Positions 1 through 11,596 of a stretch of DNA of 64,000 nucleotides are shown piece after piece. The stretch comes from Armillaria gallica. Its lineage: Eukaryota > Basidiomycota > Agaricomycetes > Agaricales > Physalacriaceae. The stretch is taken from contig JBANDB010000020.1 in the NCBI GenBank assembly GCA_037576215.1, forward strand, positions 1,054,001-1,118,000, given 5' to 3'. The notes beneath the pieces were generated by a model. The model saw only the letters and a program-made list of their open reading frames with translations, was not told the origin of the DNA and searched no databases. The translations under genes and the position numbers were made by a program. Positions within the stretch are counted from its first letter, which is position 1; each line of letters opens with the position of its first letter.

Positions 1-409
1 AACTTATGGTTACCAGGGTTGCGTTGATCAGGAAAACTTTCTTTTGCCCCCAAGAAAGTTCCATCTGCTTCAAACTGTAAGGTATGCGAGCTTCTCATGG
101 CGCACAATTAGTCGCCGTTGGGTTCTCAAATCGATCTACTTACGTGTTGACTTATTTCCGAGGGGATTTCGTAGTTAGTCCCCATGTTGCGTTTGCCGCA
201 GATGTAACCCATTTTTGCTACTCACATCGTTTGAGTTCAGCCCCACGATTCTAACACAAACCGTGGAATATCAGACTGAGGCTGTGCCGTGACAACTTCA
301 TGGGGTATGCAGAGGACGAATCCGTTGAAAGAAGAGGATCAGCGATTCACGAACGATGGCATTGGTGAGGTGCTTTCAAGGGATGAGGGCGCGATAGGGG
401 CCAACGAAG
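1..409. other. no recognisable feature
   Basis: Mixed-composition sequence with stops in all frames. I see no repeat shared with the rest of the window and no recognisable domain. Confidence 0.5.
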
Positions 410-442
410 GTGCTTCAGCTACATAAGCAAGGTACGTCGATT

Positions 443-899
443 ATGAGCATCACTCCGTCCCACCATCTCACTCTTGGCGCAGATCCACTCCCTTCTGACT
501 GGTTACGCCTCCCTCGGTCGACAGAATACCAGCCCACGTCGAAGAATCCCTCTCCCTTGACTTACGTGACGCGCACCCTGCATTGGTGTCTAGTCTATCC
601 TGCGCCTACTATTTGCCTACTCGCTCATCATACATGAGGATCTATCTATAGTACATGCATCCGACCTCCGACTCGTGTTCCATGAAATCGTCCATGTCTA
701 CTAAAGTAACACTTTGCCCTCGACGATCTATGGCACTGCCACAAGGCCTGACACTCTCAGCCCGCCCTCCCATCCGCCGTCCCTCCCAGACCCGACATCC
801 GTGCTATCTAGCCCGTCTCTCCCCCCGCCTACTCCTGTCCGTTTACAGTTCCTCGGGCAGGAGACGGCGCCGACTTGGCCTCGTAGTTCGACCTGGTGA
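443..899 (+). CDS. possible coding remnant, Pro/Ser-rich, unidentified
   Basis: Two neighbouring open stretches in different frames look more like protein than their surroundings. The first starts at the ATG at 443 (MSITPSHHLTLGADPLPSDW) and runs open to 637. The second, at 714-899, is very rich in Pro, Ser and Thr (for example SPPSHPPSLPDPTSV). They could be two exons of one gene or fragments of an old one. I found no convincing splice pair that joins them and recognise no family, so this is a weak call from composition only. Confidence 0.2.
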
Positions 900-987
900 T
901 GCAGGGAACGGTCATGCGTACTCGTGCGACAGAGGTATCGGGGATGGCGGACTGTGTCCAGTTGGAATTGCGTCAAGACCCTTTTGA

Positions 988-3440
988 TTGTTCATTACAT
1001 CATGATTTGTGTTGTCAAAAATACCCGAAGTTACTACTGTGTTACTGTTTTGAGAAAGGGTTTTCTAGGGTTCATGTATTCATTTAAGCCTAAGTCAAAG
1101 ATTTGACTTTTGCGGTATGTACGATTTCTTCTGTAGCACAACGGTCAGATGGAAGAGTTCCTCCCGATGAAGAGCAAGTTGAAACTTTAATGATTACAGT
1201 ACTGTACGGCCGAAGTCCGACGGGTCAGTTAGGGTATAATGTTCTCGGAGCTCAACGTGTACGACGATCGATGCTGCTATGATCTAATGAATTGTAGTCA
1301 CTAAGGGAAATTAAGGAAAGACGCCGACTGATTGCCGATGATCACGTGTCCGTGTGCCTCTATACTCCGAAGTAAACAACCGAACACAACCGCCCATTGT
1401 TAGCACTTCCTCCTTTCGCGCTATTCTCCGTCGGTAGCATTCAAGACATATTCATATACGACTGCGTATGTTTTCCTATCGCGTCTCCAAGACCTGGGCT
1501 AATCGATCTCTTGACTAGTTTTCCGTCATTTGTGGCATCTGATGAACTTGAAAAACACCTATCCTATCGGCTTTGTGGACGTCTGACATATCGAATGGTG
1601 AAAAATCTCACGACATTGGCTTGTCCTGACATCATAGGAGCTTGCGTGTAATTGGTGGGCTTGAGCATAGTTGTACGTGAGAAGTGCCGTGGCAATACCA
1701 CCAATTGAGGAACGACAGTTCTCTACAGGAAAGCGATGGTTCTTTCGTATCCAGGACTGAAGGTCGTATTGGGTCCACGATGTTCTTTTTTGAGAAGTTT
1801 AAGGTGACCTCTGGATACAGGGCTGCACGCTGTAAGGTCTCCATTCGGATTCAATCATTGCGAGTCTCATGCTCACCGACGCCAGGCCCCAAAGATTACA
1901 CGACCCATGGCCGCCGTGGTGTGACTGAGCGACCTTTCTATCGGGTATACGGATGTCGGAGTATGCAATGCGCGTCTTGTGCCGCTCAATTATAGGGTGC
2001 GTCTCCGTTAGCTGGATCAATGAAATCCGACGCTCGTGGTGGTGGGTCTCCCTCTGTTGTATCTTCGTGTATTCATTAGGAACTGTTCCTAGTTTCAAAT
2101 TCGCCATAATTGTGATCTCGAGGCGTTCATCAAGGTACGGATTCATGGTAACCACCCTTCCTGCCATAAAATGCTAACCACCGTTGGCCTGAAGAATCCC
2201 AGTTTATCTTGTACGTTACTCGTTCTGAATACTATGTACTTGTCCCTTAGTTCTCATTCAAGGGATCTTTTACGATCGGGCTCAGGATCGGATGTGGGGC
2301 GTATTGTCAGTGCTTGATCCGCCGGAGAAAGTAGATCGTGCTCTCTTTGATTTCGTCTCTTTACTTTCCGAGATAGCCTGTCAGACTTTTCTGTATGTTT
2401 CCTCCGCTCTAAGAACTGGGTATCAAAGCCGCTGATGCTTTGGCGTTTGTTTCATTCAGTTCACTCAATGGATCATGCCGTTCGTGATCGTAATCTGTTA
2501 CGACATCGCTCAGGACCACTGACGTGACAATCCTGACACATCGCTCTCGCCGCAGAGACTGAATTAACGTCCTGGATGTACTCTTCTGGATGTCGTTTCT
2601 TGATATGCCGCATAGGCGCCGTGAGTGCATGTGAAGGAAGTGTGTGTACGTTATTGGTTCAATCATTCGCTCGGGAGATGGTAGCTCAAAGACAGTTTGT
2701 CTGAGTAGCACCATTCTCACCTACTTCTGCGCCGTTGTAGATTGATCTATTTGAGGACCTGGTTGTGCTATTAACTGCTTTGCCGCAGGCGTTATGATGT
2801 GCCTATGCGGCAACTAAACAGACTCCCCAGAGGAGCATGTTCCGCTGTGATGAAAAAACAGCTTATCCATCTCCTTTAGAGCCCATGAGTGAATGATCCC
2901 CAACGGAGGACAAGGAGCGCACCGAAACACTGGATTTTGATCTGGCATTCAAATTGCGAACCGCTTCTAAGCGAGGCAGACAAGAAAGGGCAACGATTCA
3001 CAGGGTGGTACACACGGGCGGTACATCCAGGACTAATTTGCTGTTGAAACACCTTCGAAGGCAAGTGAAATTCTCCGTTCCGTTCCTACTTCCAGCGGCG
3101 CATTATCTCATCCGCAGCTTACAGATCTATCTATTCTAGATGAGAAGTACATACATTTGAAGCTGCAGCAATGTCGGGCAAAAGAAGCATATGCCGGGGA
3201 GGCCACATGGATCGACCTTTTCGGAGCCGTTGACCAATCGCGTACAGTACCGGAGGAGGCCCGGCAGTTTTTCACAGGAAAGGTTAGAAATACGGGCCTT
3301 ATTGCCGTAGGTCAGAGTGTCGCTTCTTTGGTAGCTTGTTCTGATAAGACGATCTCGAAATCATCAGAGATTGGACAATAACAGGGCACCGGAACGTGGA
3401 GGGCCACGTATTATCTTGCCTTCTCTGAGGAAGTGGACGG
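988..3440. other. intergenic or decayed sequence
   Basis: Open frames here are at most 122 codons, overlap each other on both strands and show no recognisable motif. No inverted or tandem repeat was noticed. An open frame at 3157-3381 (+) is unidentified and starts just before the tandem duplication. Confidence 0.45.
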
Positions 3441-3740
3441 GCACGAGGGCATTATTGCAACGAATGGCAATCAAGGTTCATGTTGCAACAGTGATCGGTG
3501 GTACGAAAACTGACAGATTCACTTTGAGATGTCATTGATTGTAAAAATCACTCCTCGGCCGCCTGCGATTACTGCATCGGGACATCGTGTGCACGAGGGC
3601 ATTATTGCAACGAATGGCAACCAAGGTTCATGTTGCAACAGTGATCGGTGGTACGAAAACTGACAGATTCACTTTGAGATGTCATTGATTGTAAAAATCA
3701 CTCCTCGGCCGCCTGCGATTACTGCATCGGGACATCGTGT
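3441..3740. repeat. 150-bp tandem duplication, two copies
   Basis: Bases 3441-3590 and 3591-3740 are head-to-tail copies of one 150-bp unit that begins GCACGAGGGCATTATTGCAA and ends CATCGGGACATCGTGT. By eye they differ at one base (GGCAATCAAGG against GGCAACCAAGG), so the duplication is recent compared with the strongly diverged repeats elsewhere. The unit length is a multiple of three, but no frame reads through it. There is no inverted repeat at the unit ends, so simple unequal exchange or replication slippage is the easiest origin. Confidence 0.95.
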
Positions 3741-4079
3741 GTAATTTCCCAACTATCTAAATGCCATGCAAATCCTCCGAGGTACTCCCTTGAACGACCC
3801 TCCTACTATTCATGCCCGCTGAGCTGACGGATTCCAAGATGAAACGACGAACGCGAAGAAAGGGTACCGAGGACTTCTAACTCAGAGATCATTTGATTCA
3901 CTCGAAGCTGGGAGGTCTGAGGTACACTCCTGGGCCCAAAGGAAATCGGCGCTCAGGAAATTAGGCGGAAATGATTTGCCGAGCTACAAAGTTTCCTCAG
4001 ATACATTTCCAGCTCCGGTGATCCATTTTCTGTGACAGTGATCGAGGGACATTGTAAATAGCTCGTTACTGACCCTGTC
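3741..4079. other. no recognisable feature
   Basis: Short unique stretch between the tandem duplication and the family B fragment. Nothing recognisable is seen. Confidence 0.4.
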
Positions 4080-4611
4080 ATTGACAAAATTGTGGTCGTA
4101 TTGTTCAGAGAGCATGTGCGTCTACGATGATTTGCCTCTATCTCCGTTGCTAGCAGAGCCTCCACTACTGTTTGCTTGTCCCCCGCTCTGGGGAGATCCC
4201 TTCGGCTGATGAACCGTACCTCCTCCAGCATTGGGAGCACCTAAGGAAGTGGCGGTCTGCTTTCCTTGAGAGTCGCATCTGTGACCCGCCGTATGATGTT
4301 AGCTCGTCTTTCGCGCAGTGTAGAGTCCACATACCCTGATTCCCAGTCTGCTGAACTCCTAGGGGAAATGTACTCATTGGTCAAAGCAGAGAGGCATAAA
4401 CGAATAAGGTGCAAACCTCAGTAGTCTCCTGTGAACGCCACCGTGAGGATGAATGCGGAAACAAGATATGAAAAGAATACACACATGTTGTGGCGAGCGC
4501 GGTACATAATGGGAGACTGATGTTACTAGAATCAGACCGCCTGTTCTTATACTTTATGCTAATACTTCCATTTCCTATTTCTGAAGCGCAGGATACATCA
4601 ATAAGTTGCAA
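4080..4611 (-). pseudogene. family B gene fragment (Gly/Ser/Pro-rich tail), copy 1
   Basis: Read on the minus strand, this stretch matches the family B copies near 15.4 and 51.1 kb. Shared landmarks in order are a block reading CASEIGNGS, a hydrophobic stretch near a VYSF motif, GYVDSTL.ERRA, and a tail with KQT..S, PNAGGGTVHQPKGSPQSGGQ and SSGGSASNGDRGK before a stop at about 4110. The tail frame is conserved in all three copies, while an alternative frame carries stops in one of them, so the tail was probably translated. Upstream parts are shifted between copies by small indels. The function is unknown; a low-complexity Gly/Ser tail suggests a secreted or surface protein, but that is a guess. 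Confidence 0.5.
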
Positions 4612-7023
4612 TGATCCACCGTCATGTCTGAATGCAACTGTGAGGAACCGCGTTGGTCGGCGAAGTAAGGATATATGCTTCCGAGTATCGGAATTAATCT
4701 ATGAACGCGGGATCTCAATTCATTTTGTAGGTTGACGCTTCAATCTCAATCAGGAAGCCAGGTGGGAGTCCGTCAGCTACGCGGTCGGCAACCCTGCTAG
4801 CAACCCTGCATTCTGTGTGATAGACGCACTGTGATCATCATCGGCTCTTCGCGTTCCCATTGCCCGTGATGGTGGCCTAGCGATGCCCACTGTACTCTTA
4901 CCCTCAACGCTTTTCATTGGCCCGTAACGGCGCGGCAAATACGATATATCACAAACAGATCACAAACATATCTACCCCAGTCTTAACAAGAGGTAATCGC
5001 ATACAGAACTTGATGAGCGAGCATAAGGCGAGGGAGAGCTGTTAGTATTATCCGTTGATGTTAAATGCATCCAGTTTTTCTTTCAGGAAAGAAAACATAT
5101 CCTCCTGAAAATACTTGTGAATCATTCATGAGCCGTGTATGAGGACACGGAATAATGGCCCAGGTCGCTATTGAGGGTTCGATTCCCGATATATGATTTA
5201 GTCTAGTGTCGCATGTAATTCATATCTACCGTCGGTACTACATAACAAGCAGCTGTTATTTTCCCTAGTGGTGTGTTTCATCTTCAGTGTTCCAGCTGCA
5301 CTGTCCGGCATTTATGGCTTTTAAATAATGAAACACGGCTCTCTACATTTAATCGCGTCTGCTCGTGGGAGTCACATGATAAATGCATGACCATTTCTCA
5401 GCCGCTCTCGCCTTAAGGTAATTTAAACTCAGATAAACCAGTCTAGTCACGGCCGTGTGTATGGTCGTATTCATGGAGCTGGGCTTGGTAGGTCAGATTA
5501 GCATAAAACTATACTATATAGTCATTATTCAAAACTTACCTAGCTTATCTTCTGACACACCTCAACATCATCACCCTCGTTGAAGAACCCTTTCTCACTG
5601 TAAAGAAGCGCCCGTGCAATTGCGTCATCATTTCCAAGGACACAAGAGCGCCTCTAAATTGTTCCGGAAAAATGGTGACGAATGGTATTACCTTGTACTT
5701 GGCTTCCGAGCCCGAAGGATAGCCCGAATTTTACTCCACAGAAATTCAGGTCAACATTGCGTATACATGGCCGTCAATACGGGTTAGTGGACCCGGACCG
5801 AGGTAGGTAGGTAGGTAGTTCCTGTCGTCCACTGGCATCCACACCTGCAACATCTCAATTATCACTTCCCTGACTATCAGCGCCACCAGGGATAGCCGTA
5901 GTTCGGGGCTGACCGTACCTAAGTTTTTCACTTCTTGCATAGCGAAGCGTCTCTATCTATGCGGCAAGTAGAGCTCGAAATATTGAATGGTTTGCGGATA
6001 TTTCGTTACGCTTTGGAGCTCCTTGGTAATGGGTAAATCACATACATTGGTTGCGAGTCGTGAACGTCGCTTGACTCTCCTTAGTGGATGGTCACGACCG
6101 CTATGACAGATGTCGAATTACGAGTCGACTAGACAAATATTGACTCACCCGGATGGAAAGACTCGGAGGGGGAAATGATGCGATCAGCGAAAATAGAAGG
6201 AGTGTGACCGACCGTGACTTTCATCGGGTTTAAAGGGACTTTACACAAGGGTAATTGGTAAGCGAGTACGTGAACCTCCCGGCTTATAACCCTCATGTCT
6301 GCCACGCAGGCATCGTCTTTCCGCCTCTGGGCGCGTATCCGCTTCTTAGCGCGTAGTTTGCCTCACTGTGAGGAGTACTTCACTTCTGAGACAATTTCCC
6401 TTTTACAGCTGTGACCGACCGTGACTTTCAATATGAAATGTTCACTCAGGGCATCGGAACATTGATAGAACATTGACGTCATTTCTTCCAACTAGTAACA
6501 GGTTTACTCGAAACAGGCGACCCAGGCAGTTCTTAAAAACAGACTCTCATGTTTCCCTTCGTAACCATTTATCTTGTATCACGATATTGTACATCCATTA
6601 TAATACTGGCGGGAGCAAAACAACTCTTCGATATCCCTGATTGATGATCCGGGTTGGATCCGGGAGTATCTCATCAGAACAGTCTCCATGCCTTCAATAT
6701 CATCCAAGTTTCGTGTCAGCTGCATGGATCTTTCTTCGAAAATTAGTCCTATAGCTTGGAAGTATTTAAACCAATGTGTTGCGTAGAATTAGGGTAACTC
6801 AGTTACGAGTCCGAGTTTATAAGGATTCGTCCTTATGCGCTGCTTACTTTTAAGTTTTATCTTAGAATTCAACAGGACCAAATAAAGTCCCTTTTATAGA
6901 CAGTTGTCTTTCAGAATATTAATTGTGCTAAACACACTAAAAGAGAGATTTTTGTCATGCCCGGGGTATTTAGAATATATTAAAGTGTATATCCCACTAA
7001 ATTTTTGGACTTCAAAGTGGGGG
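4612..7023. other. no gene recognised; small repeats only
   Basis: It holds a possible tRNA-like module near 5148-5195, an AGGT microsatellite at 5801-5819 and two copies of GTGACCGACCGTGACTTTCA near 6203 and 6412. Open frames are short and unrecognised. 6440-6900 is AT-rich. Confidence 0.45.
5148..5195 (+). repeat. tRNA-like module with B box
   Basis: GGTTCGATTCC at 5176-5186 is a perfect RNA polymerase III B box, with a weak A-box-like AATGGCCCAGGTCGC upstream. No complete cloverleaf can be drawn, so this is a tRNA-derived fragment or SINE head and not a tRNA gene. Confidence 0.4.
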
Positions 7024-7464
7024 ATGCATGTCGAGCATGCATTCCGCTTGCCACTTGCTTACCACGGTCCGAAGAACCGAGTATTGATCGAGTGGCTGTG
7101 CCGCTTCTTTCGTAGCCTTTTACCACCACCACCGCCACGATTCTGCCCATCGACGCTCTCAATGGCCTTCTCGTGGGTGAAAACTGGTATGTAATAATTA
7201 TTTCTATTCTTAATGTTCTTTTTAGATCTTTTCAACGCATTCGGCGGCCCCAAGAGCCTCGGATGGCGTGCATCCTACTCCCACCAGCCGCGTGAGCCCT
7301 CGAATGAGGCACTACCGTGTACCTCCCCTGACGATGACTACGACGACATCCCCACCATTGAAGTCAACGATGATGCCCGCCCTTGCCCTGCCACAACTAT
7401 GACGATGACTCCCATCCCAATTGTGACCCTACCCCCAGCATCACCACATCAATATTGGCGATAA
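7024..7464 (+). CDS. hypothetical two-exon gene, acidic/Pro-rich product
   Basis: An ATG at 7024 opens a frame whose product contains a Pro run (LLPPPPPRFCPS) and ends in VKT. A good intron follows at 7187-7225: donor GTATGT, pyrimidine-rich body, acceptor TTTTTAG. Splicing joins VKT to DLFNAFGGPKS in frame. The second exon is acidic (SPDDDYDDIPTIEVNDDA), then Thr/Pro-rich, and stops at 7464. The 39-bp intron is short but not impossible for this group. The family is unknown. The true start may lie further upstream, because the frame is open from about 6904. Confidence 0.35.
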
Positions 7465-7565
7465 TCGCTGTTGCACACGATATTTATTCACACTTAATAT
7501 CTTTGATCCATCAGGGCATTCACTATCGGTCGCCATCTGCAAACAGGAGGCTATTAATAGCTGGA

Positions 7566-8132
7566 AATGAACGACAACCAACGAGACGGCGGTGACGACG
7601 ACGACGACGACGGGGGCAGGGGTGATTTTACTGTGAAGCGGAGTCGTGGCAATGCATGGGGAAGGCCTATCGCAGAAGGAGAATGTGGATAGAAGACACT
7701 GGAAGGCGGGAGAGGACGAGCGGAACAGCAGGACAGTAGTCAGGATCCCGACGGTGGATGACGATGAAGACGGTGACGCCCTTTTGGCCGTTGAGGGAGG
7801 GGTTCAGGACGCAGTGAATGCACCCAGCAATACGCCCCTACGGCTAAAGCCAACATCGGGGTTGCATGATCCACCAAGGCACCCCACGTTTATCGCGTGG
7901 GGGAACACCCGGCGGACTCGTAACGGGAGTCGTACAATCAACAAGTCGTATGTCGGATGTGAGTATCCTTACTTCAAAGACTCGAAATGCAATTATAAAC
8001 TGCCAACGACGTATTGCAGGGTACGCTGATCGTTGTCGTCATCAAGCGCGACAATGGGGGGACCGTGACCTTACCGTGAGCAATCCGCTTTCTGCCTTGT
8101 TGCCGACCTCTCAGAGCTGCAAGCGTATTTAA
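7566..8132 (+). CDS. possible coding remnant with Asp repeat and one intron
   Basis: An ATG at 7566 opens MNDNQRDGGDDDDDDGG, encoded by a GAC trinucleotide repeat at 7592-7612. An overlapping frame (7646-8029) has acidic and basic blocks (TVDDDEDGDALLAVEGG). A consensus donor GTGAGT near 7960 and acceptor TTGCAG near 8019 would join it to a frame ending QSCKRI at 8132. The model is tentative: two frames compete, no domain is recognised, and it may belong to the same locus as the gene just upstream. Confidence 0.25.
7592..7612. repeat. GAC trinucleotide microsatellite
   Basis: About six tandem GAC units follow GGCGGT and encode Asp residues in one frame. Confidence 0.9.
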
Positions 8133-9399
8133 CATGAATCCTCAACTGATGATGAGAACAGCAACGGCTGTCATCGTTATAATAGTAGAAAGCATCTGTA
8201 GCGATCCTCGATATTCTTGATTTATACCAAATAGACGCAGGCATTGATGCGACCAGTGACTGTCGGTTGTGGGAGAACTCCGAAGAGCGATAGACATAAT
8301 AGGAACGCGCCGTAAAAGGCTAATCAGGAGATCAAGATTGACGCGTATTAGCCTTGCGTAGCGCGCTCATACTTTCTAGAAGAAAGGGTCGAGTCTCGCT
8401 CGCTTCAGACAGAGCTAATCAGGTCTCACATGGCAATCGTGCCTGTTACCCTTTCTGGCATAGATAGCCTGGCGGATAGAAACTGTGGGTCCGTGCGATC
8501 ACCCCATCATCGGGGAATCGACAATGTGCATCTTCAATCGATTCAACTGATATGTACAGCGTGATTCAAGCTTCAAATTTTCAAATTTTCAAATTTCAAA
8601 GCTTCAAGGTTTACACTGCGTCAGAGATGGAGCCAATGTCAGTGATGATCAACATATGCACGTCATTAGTGCATAGCTTGGCGACGCGCTATACTGACAA
8701 GGATCTCGCATGCGTCCAATCGCCCAGGCCCTTCCTATTAGCTTCGCAGTTCCTCTAAAAATAAACACACCATGTGTCATAGAACACAGAAACATGCACA
8801 GTGAATGGACCAGACATGCAATCGTGATATAGGATGTCACTCCTTGTGTCTGATTGGGTGATGATCCTAAGCACGCCATGATATAGGGAGTTCCTTTCGG
8901 AACTAGTGCGAGATCAGTGTAACGCCGGAAAAGAACTAGAAAGATTCGCCCTTCGACCATCACGGAGACAGCTCCTGAATGAATCGCCCCTGGCAGGAGT
9001 GAAGGGACGAGGCACTGAGATATTGAAGGGTACCATCACGTCGGGTAGTGTCAGTACTGTAAAGAAACAAAAGCCTCGTGTCAAACAAGTTCCGCAACCC
9101 CTTGAGTAAATAAAGCACACTTAGACACCCGGAATGCCTATACCAGCCACAACAATGGACGGTACACGAGATGGCTATTCGGATAAATGATGCCGCCTCG
9201 TGGAGGACAAGTTCTTTCCAGAGCCAAGCCGAAATCCGCGGAATCCATGAAAGCGACAAAAGGGTGAGAGGATACCGTGGTTTGGGTGGGACGAAGTGAT
9301 TGTTCGTCGTGACACTGAACAATAGCAAACCTTTCGTGGAATCACTCCGAAAAAATAAAATTTCTGAGGACTTTCTGACCGCCAGAAACTAATGATGAA
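8133..9399. other. no gene; small repeats
   Basis: An AAATTTTC-type short repeat lies at about 8573-8600. The block at 8345-8450 (containing ACTTTCTAGAAGAAAGGGTC) reappears inverted at 14745-14830. Open frames on both strands at 8649-9328 have no recognisable domain. Confidence 0.45.
8345..8450 (+). repeat. dispersed repeat C, copy 1
   Basis: TTAGCCTTGCGTAGCGCG, then ACTTTCTAGAAGAAAGGGTC, then TTCAGACAGAGCTAATC. The same landmarks occur in the same order on the minus strand at 14745-14830, so the two are inverted copies of a short repeat of unknown type. Confidence 0.55.
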
Positions 9400-9870
9400 A
9401 CTGGGCGGGACTATGTCGGGACAGGGCGCATAGCCACGTATGGTATACTATCTAAGTGGGATCTGGTGGGTAAAGAAGCTGCTTCGAACGATAACTCATG
9501 CTCATGTAGGATATTTCGAAAGCCTCGTATCCGTCTCCATGACGACATCGCACGATCCTTCGCTTTGGTCTGCATTCACGCGCATACAGTCAGGTTTCCC
9601 GGGCAACTGGCGATAATAAAGACGATTGGATGTACATCGTACTGCCCCCAAGCTCGTCGGATTTACTTTGCCTTCCGTAGAAGAGATTCGGGCGGCCGAA
9701 GGCAATAGGCCTATTTTTAGCTCCATGCACGCAGTAATTCTCAGCTTGACGAACCAGTGATGCTTCCATCCCACCCGCTCCTCAATGCACCTGTTCGACC
9801 TTGCTGCTCTCATACATCATCCAGTTCACCGATCCGGATTCCCTCCGTGCGCTGGGGAGGAAAGCGACAC
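9400..9870 (+). pseudogene. F-box-like family copy 1, 5' part only
   Basis: It is homologous to the 5' half of the copy at 57.9 kb. Shared landmarks are GGGATCTGGT, GATAACTCATGCTCATGTAGG, CGTATCCGTCTCCATGACGA and a final block with MHLF/DLAAL then HPVHRS, which corresponds to the start of the F-box-like helix bundle in the better copies. Homology stops near 9870 in the middle of that bundle, after TCCGTGCGCTGGGG. The copy is frame-broken and truncated, so no product is expected. Confidence 0.5.
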
Positions 9871-10519
9871 TGGGATCACCGATCAGGGACTGAGTCAGTC
9901 CGAGTCAGTAACTGATTGACTGCCAAGGTTTCTCTCCTTATAATTGATATGTTCTTCGGATCTGATCTGATCGGTTTTTGACTTTCCCCTTTCGCTACGT
10001 AAGTCTAAAAATGGAATTCTCAGGAGCGGTCAGCTCATCTTGTGCCTTCACCTGGAGCCGACGGTTACGGTCAGCCCTCCTCCTACCACTCGCGCCCGCC
10101 CACTTCCCCATGCGCATTACTCTGTGATACCTGCACTAAGTAGTGGCCGCCACTAGACTGCCCACGACCACTATCCCCACGACAACGACAATAACGGCGA
10201 CCGTGACCCCAACTCATCGAGCCCGATGCCCCGAACTCCCTGGCTCGCGTAGGCTGTCCCCCCTACACGGGAAAAATAGAGAGGAACTGATATGGCATCA
10301 GGAAGAGCAGCTGCCGGCCTCAATATGCTATGTCGCGCCTTTCTCATTTCTGTAACCCCGAGTGGCAGCAGAGCGCGAGTCCGGTAGCACTCAGTGTAGT
10401 TTAGCCAATGTATTCTCCGTAGATATTCAATAAACCAGTTCTTCACTAAATTGACTGTCAAAAATGCGATAGTCATACGGTGGTATTCCAATGCAAAAGG
10501 CTTAGTCCCTGCCAAGACT
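9871..10519. other. no recognisable feature
   Basis: It contains clustered GAGTCAGT motifs at about 9890-9925 that can fold back, and a Thr/Pro-rich open frame at 10143-10355 that I do not recognise. This is the 3' side of the phosphatase remnant. Confidence 0.4.
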
Positions 10520-11090
10520 TCATTCAAAACAACCGCATCTGGCAATGCCGACAAATACGGTGGCTTTGAGGTGGGCAATTTTGACATAGCATTCCGCAGC
10601 CAGCAACCATTTACGCGACATAGGCGGTAGTGAACCATCTCTTTCTAACCGGCATGCGCCATATGCTGCTTCCCACTCCCAAAAAGCCTGGAAAAAGCCC
10701 GAGTTTGGATGCATATAGGCTGCTTCGTGTCTCACGCGCACGGGGCGAACGCATTGTCGTGTGACCCGCCGTAATTCGCACAAGATAGCTATCACAATCG
10801 AAGCGCTCCGAGACATACCCTGCACAAAATAAAGAAACCCACCTGCTAACAATGCTAATACACTTTTCCCAGACCGCAGACATTGATCTATGTGGTTGTA
10901 CACCGCATCCAGGTGACTCTTCAGATCCGCCGACGTGTTGTCGAGGATAGGGATACGGTAGCAATAAAAGCCGTCTTTTTCTGAAAGAGACAACCAAGGA
11001 GCATCGAGGACCTGGATGATATGCGTGATTTGTTTCTCTAGTAATGCGTTTTTTTCCATAAATGTTGGCCAGAGAGCCAAGGAAGAGAGT
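10520..11090 (-). pseudogene. dual-specificity protein phosphatase, inactivated
   Basis: The minus-strand frame has the order of a cysteine-based dual-specificity phosphatase: LLEKQITHIIQVLDAPW, YRIPILDNTSADL, HIDQCLRSGKSVL, GMSRSASIVIAILCELRR and HPNSGFFQAFWEWE. The HCxxGxxR catalytic loop is not encoded as such. Before GMSRSAS the open frame reads ALLAGGFLYFVQ. One frame over, CAT TGT TAG CAG precedes a 23-bp GT...CAG segment and then GGT ATG TCT CGG. This fits a loop spelled H-C-stop-Q-G-M-S-R after loss of two bases and a nonsense change. A second lesion is upstream: the usual LFLGSLAN motif (about 11066-11089) is in another frame, and the shift falls at an A7 run near 11054. The 5' end abuts a transposon boundary. 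Family membership is firm; the exact lesions are inferred. Confidence 0.75.
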
Positions 11091-11596
11091 AGTGTTGCCG
11101 CCGCTCCGGCTCGAGCTGGTGAGCGGAGCCGGTAATTTCCGAGCCGAGCTCAGAGTGTCGGCTCACAGTTCAATGCTGCTCGGCTTGACAATTTGACCGG
11201 GTCAAGCTGCCAGCTTCTTCCCAATGAGGACACCAGAAACTTTATACTTATTTCTGCTGTTGTTCATGACCCAAAATTCAAACTACATCTCGCTGACGTG
11301 TCACTCAAGAAAGTTTCGAAAGACACATTCCTGACACCTTATAAACATCTCGGTAGATCCAAAAGGATAGCTGAGGGTGCCTGCCCAAGTTTCCATATAT
11401 TTACCACCAACGCACTTTAACATGTCTGATACATTTGTATTACCTATTTCGGCACCTGGCCGCTCAGCAGAAGCTGAGCGGAAGGTGAGCTGAGCGGACA
11501 CATTTTTTGGCCGCTGGGCTCTGATAAAAGCTAAGAAAGGGCATAGCTCACAAAAAGCTAACCGAAGCCGTGCGGAGCTGAGCGGCGGCAACACTA
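11090..11596. mobile_element. non-autonomous DNA transposon, hAT-like ends
   Basis: Inverted ends read TAGTGTTGCCGCCGCTC on the left and the reverse complement GAGCGGCGGCAACACTA (after AGCT) on the right. Both subterminal regions are packed with AGCTGAGCGG/GAGCCG-type motifs in both orientations, as in many hAT MITEs. A TA is present at both boundaries, but no 8-bp target duplication is visible (GAAGAGAG against GCCGCGTG), so the superfamily is uncertain. The inner 300 bp holds no transposase. The left end touches the first recognisable codons of the phosphatase remnant. Confidence 0.7.
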
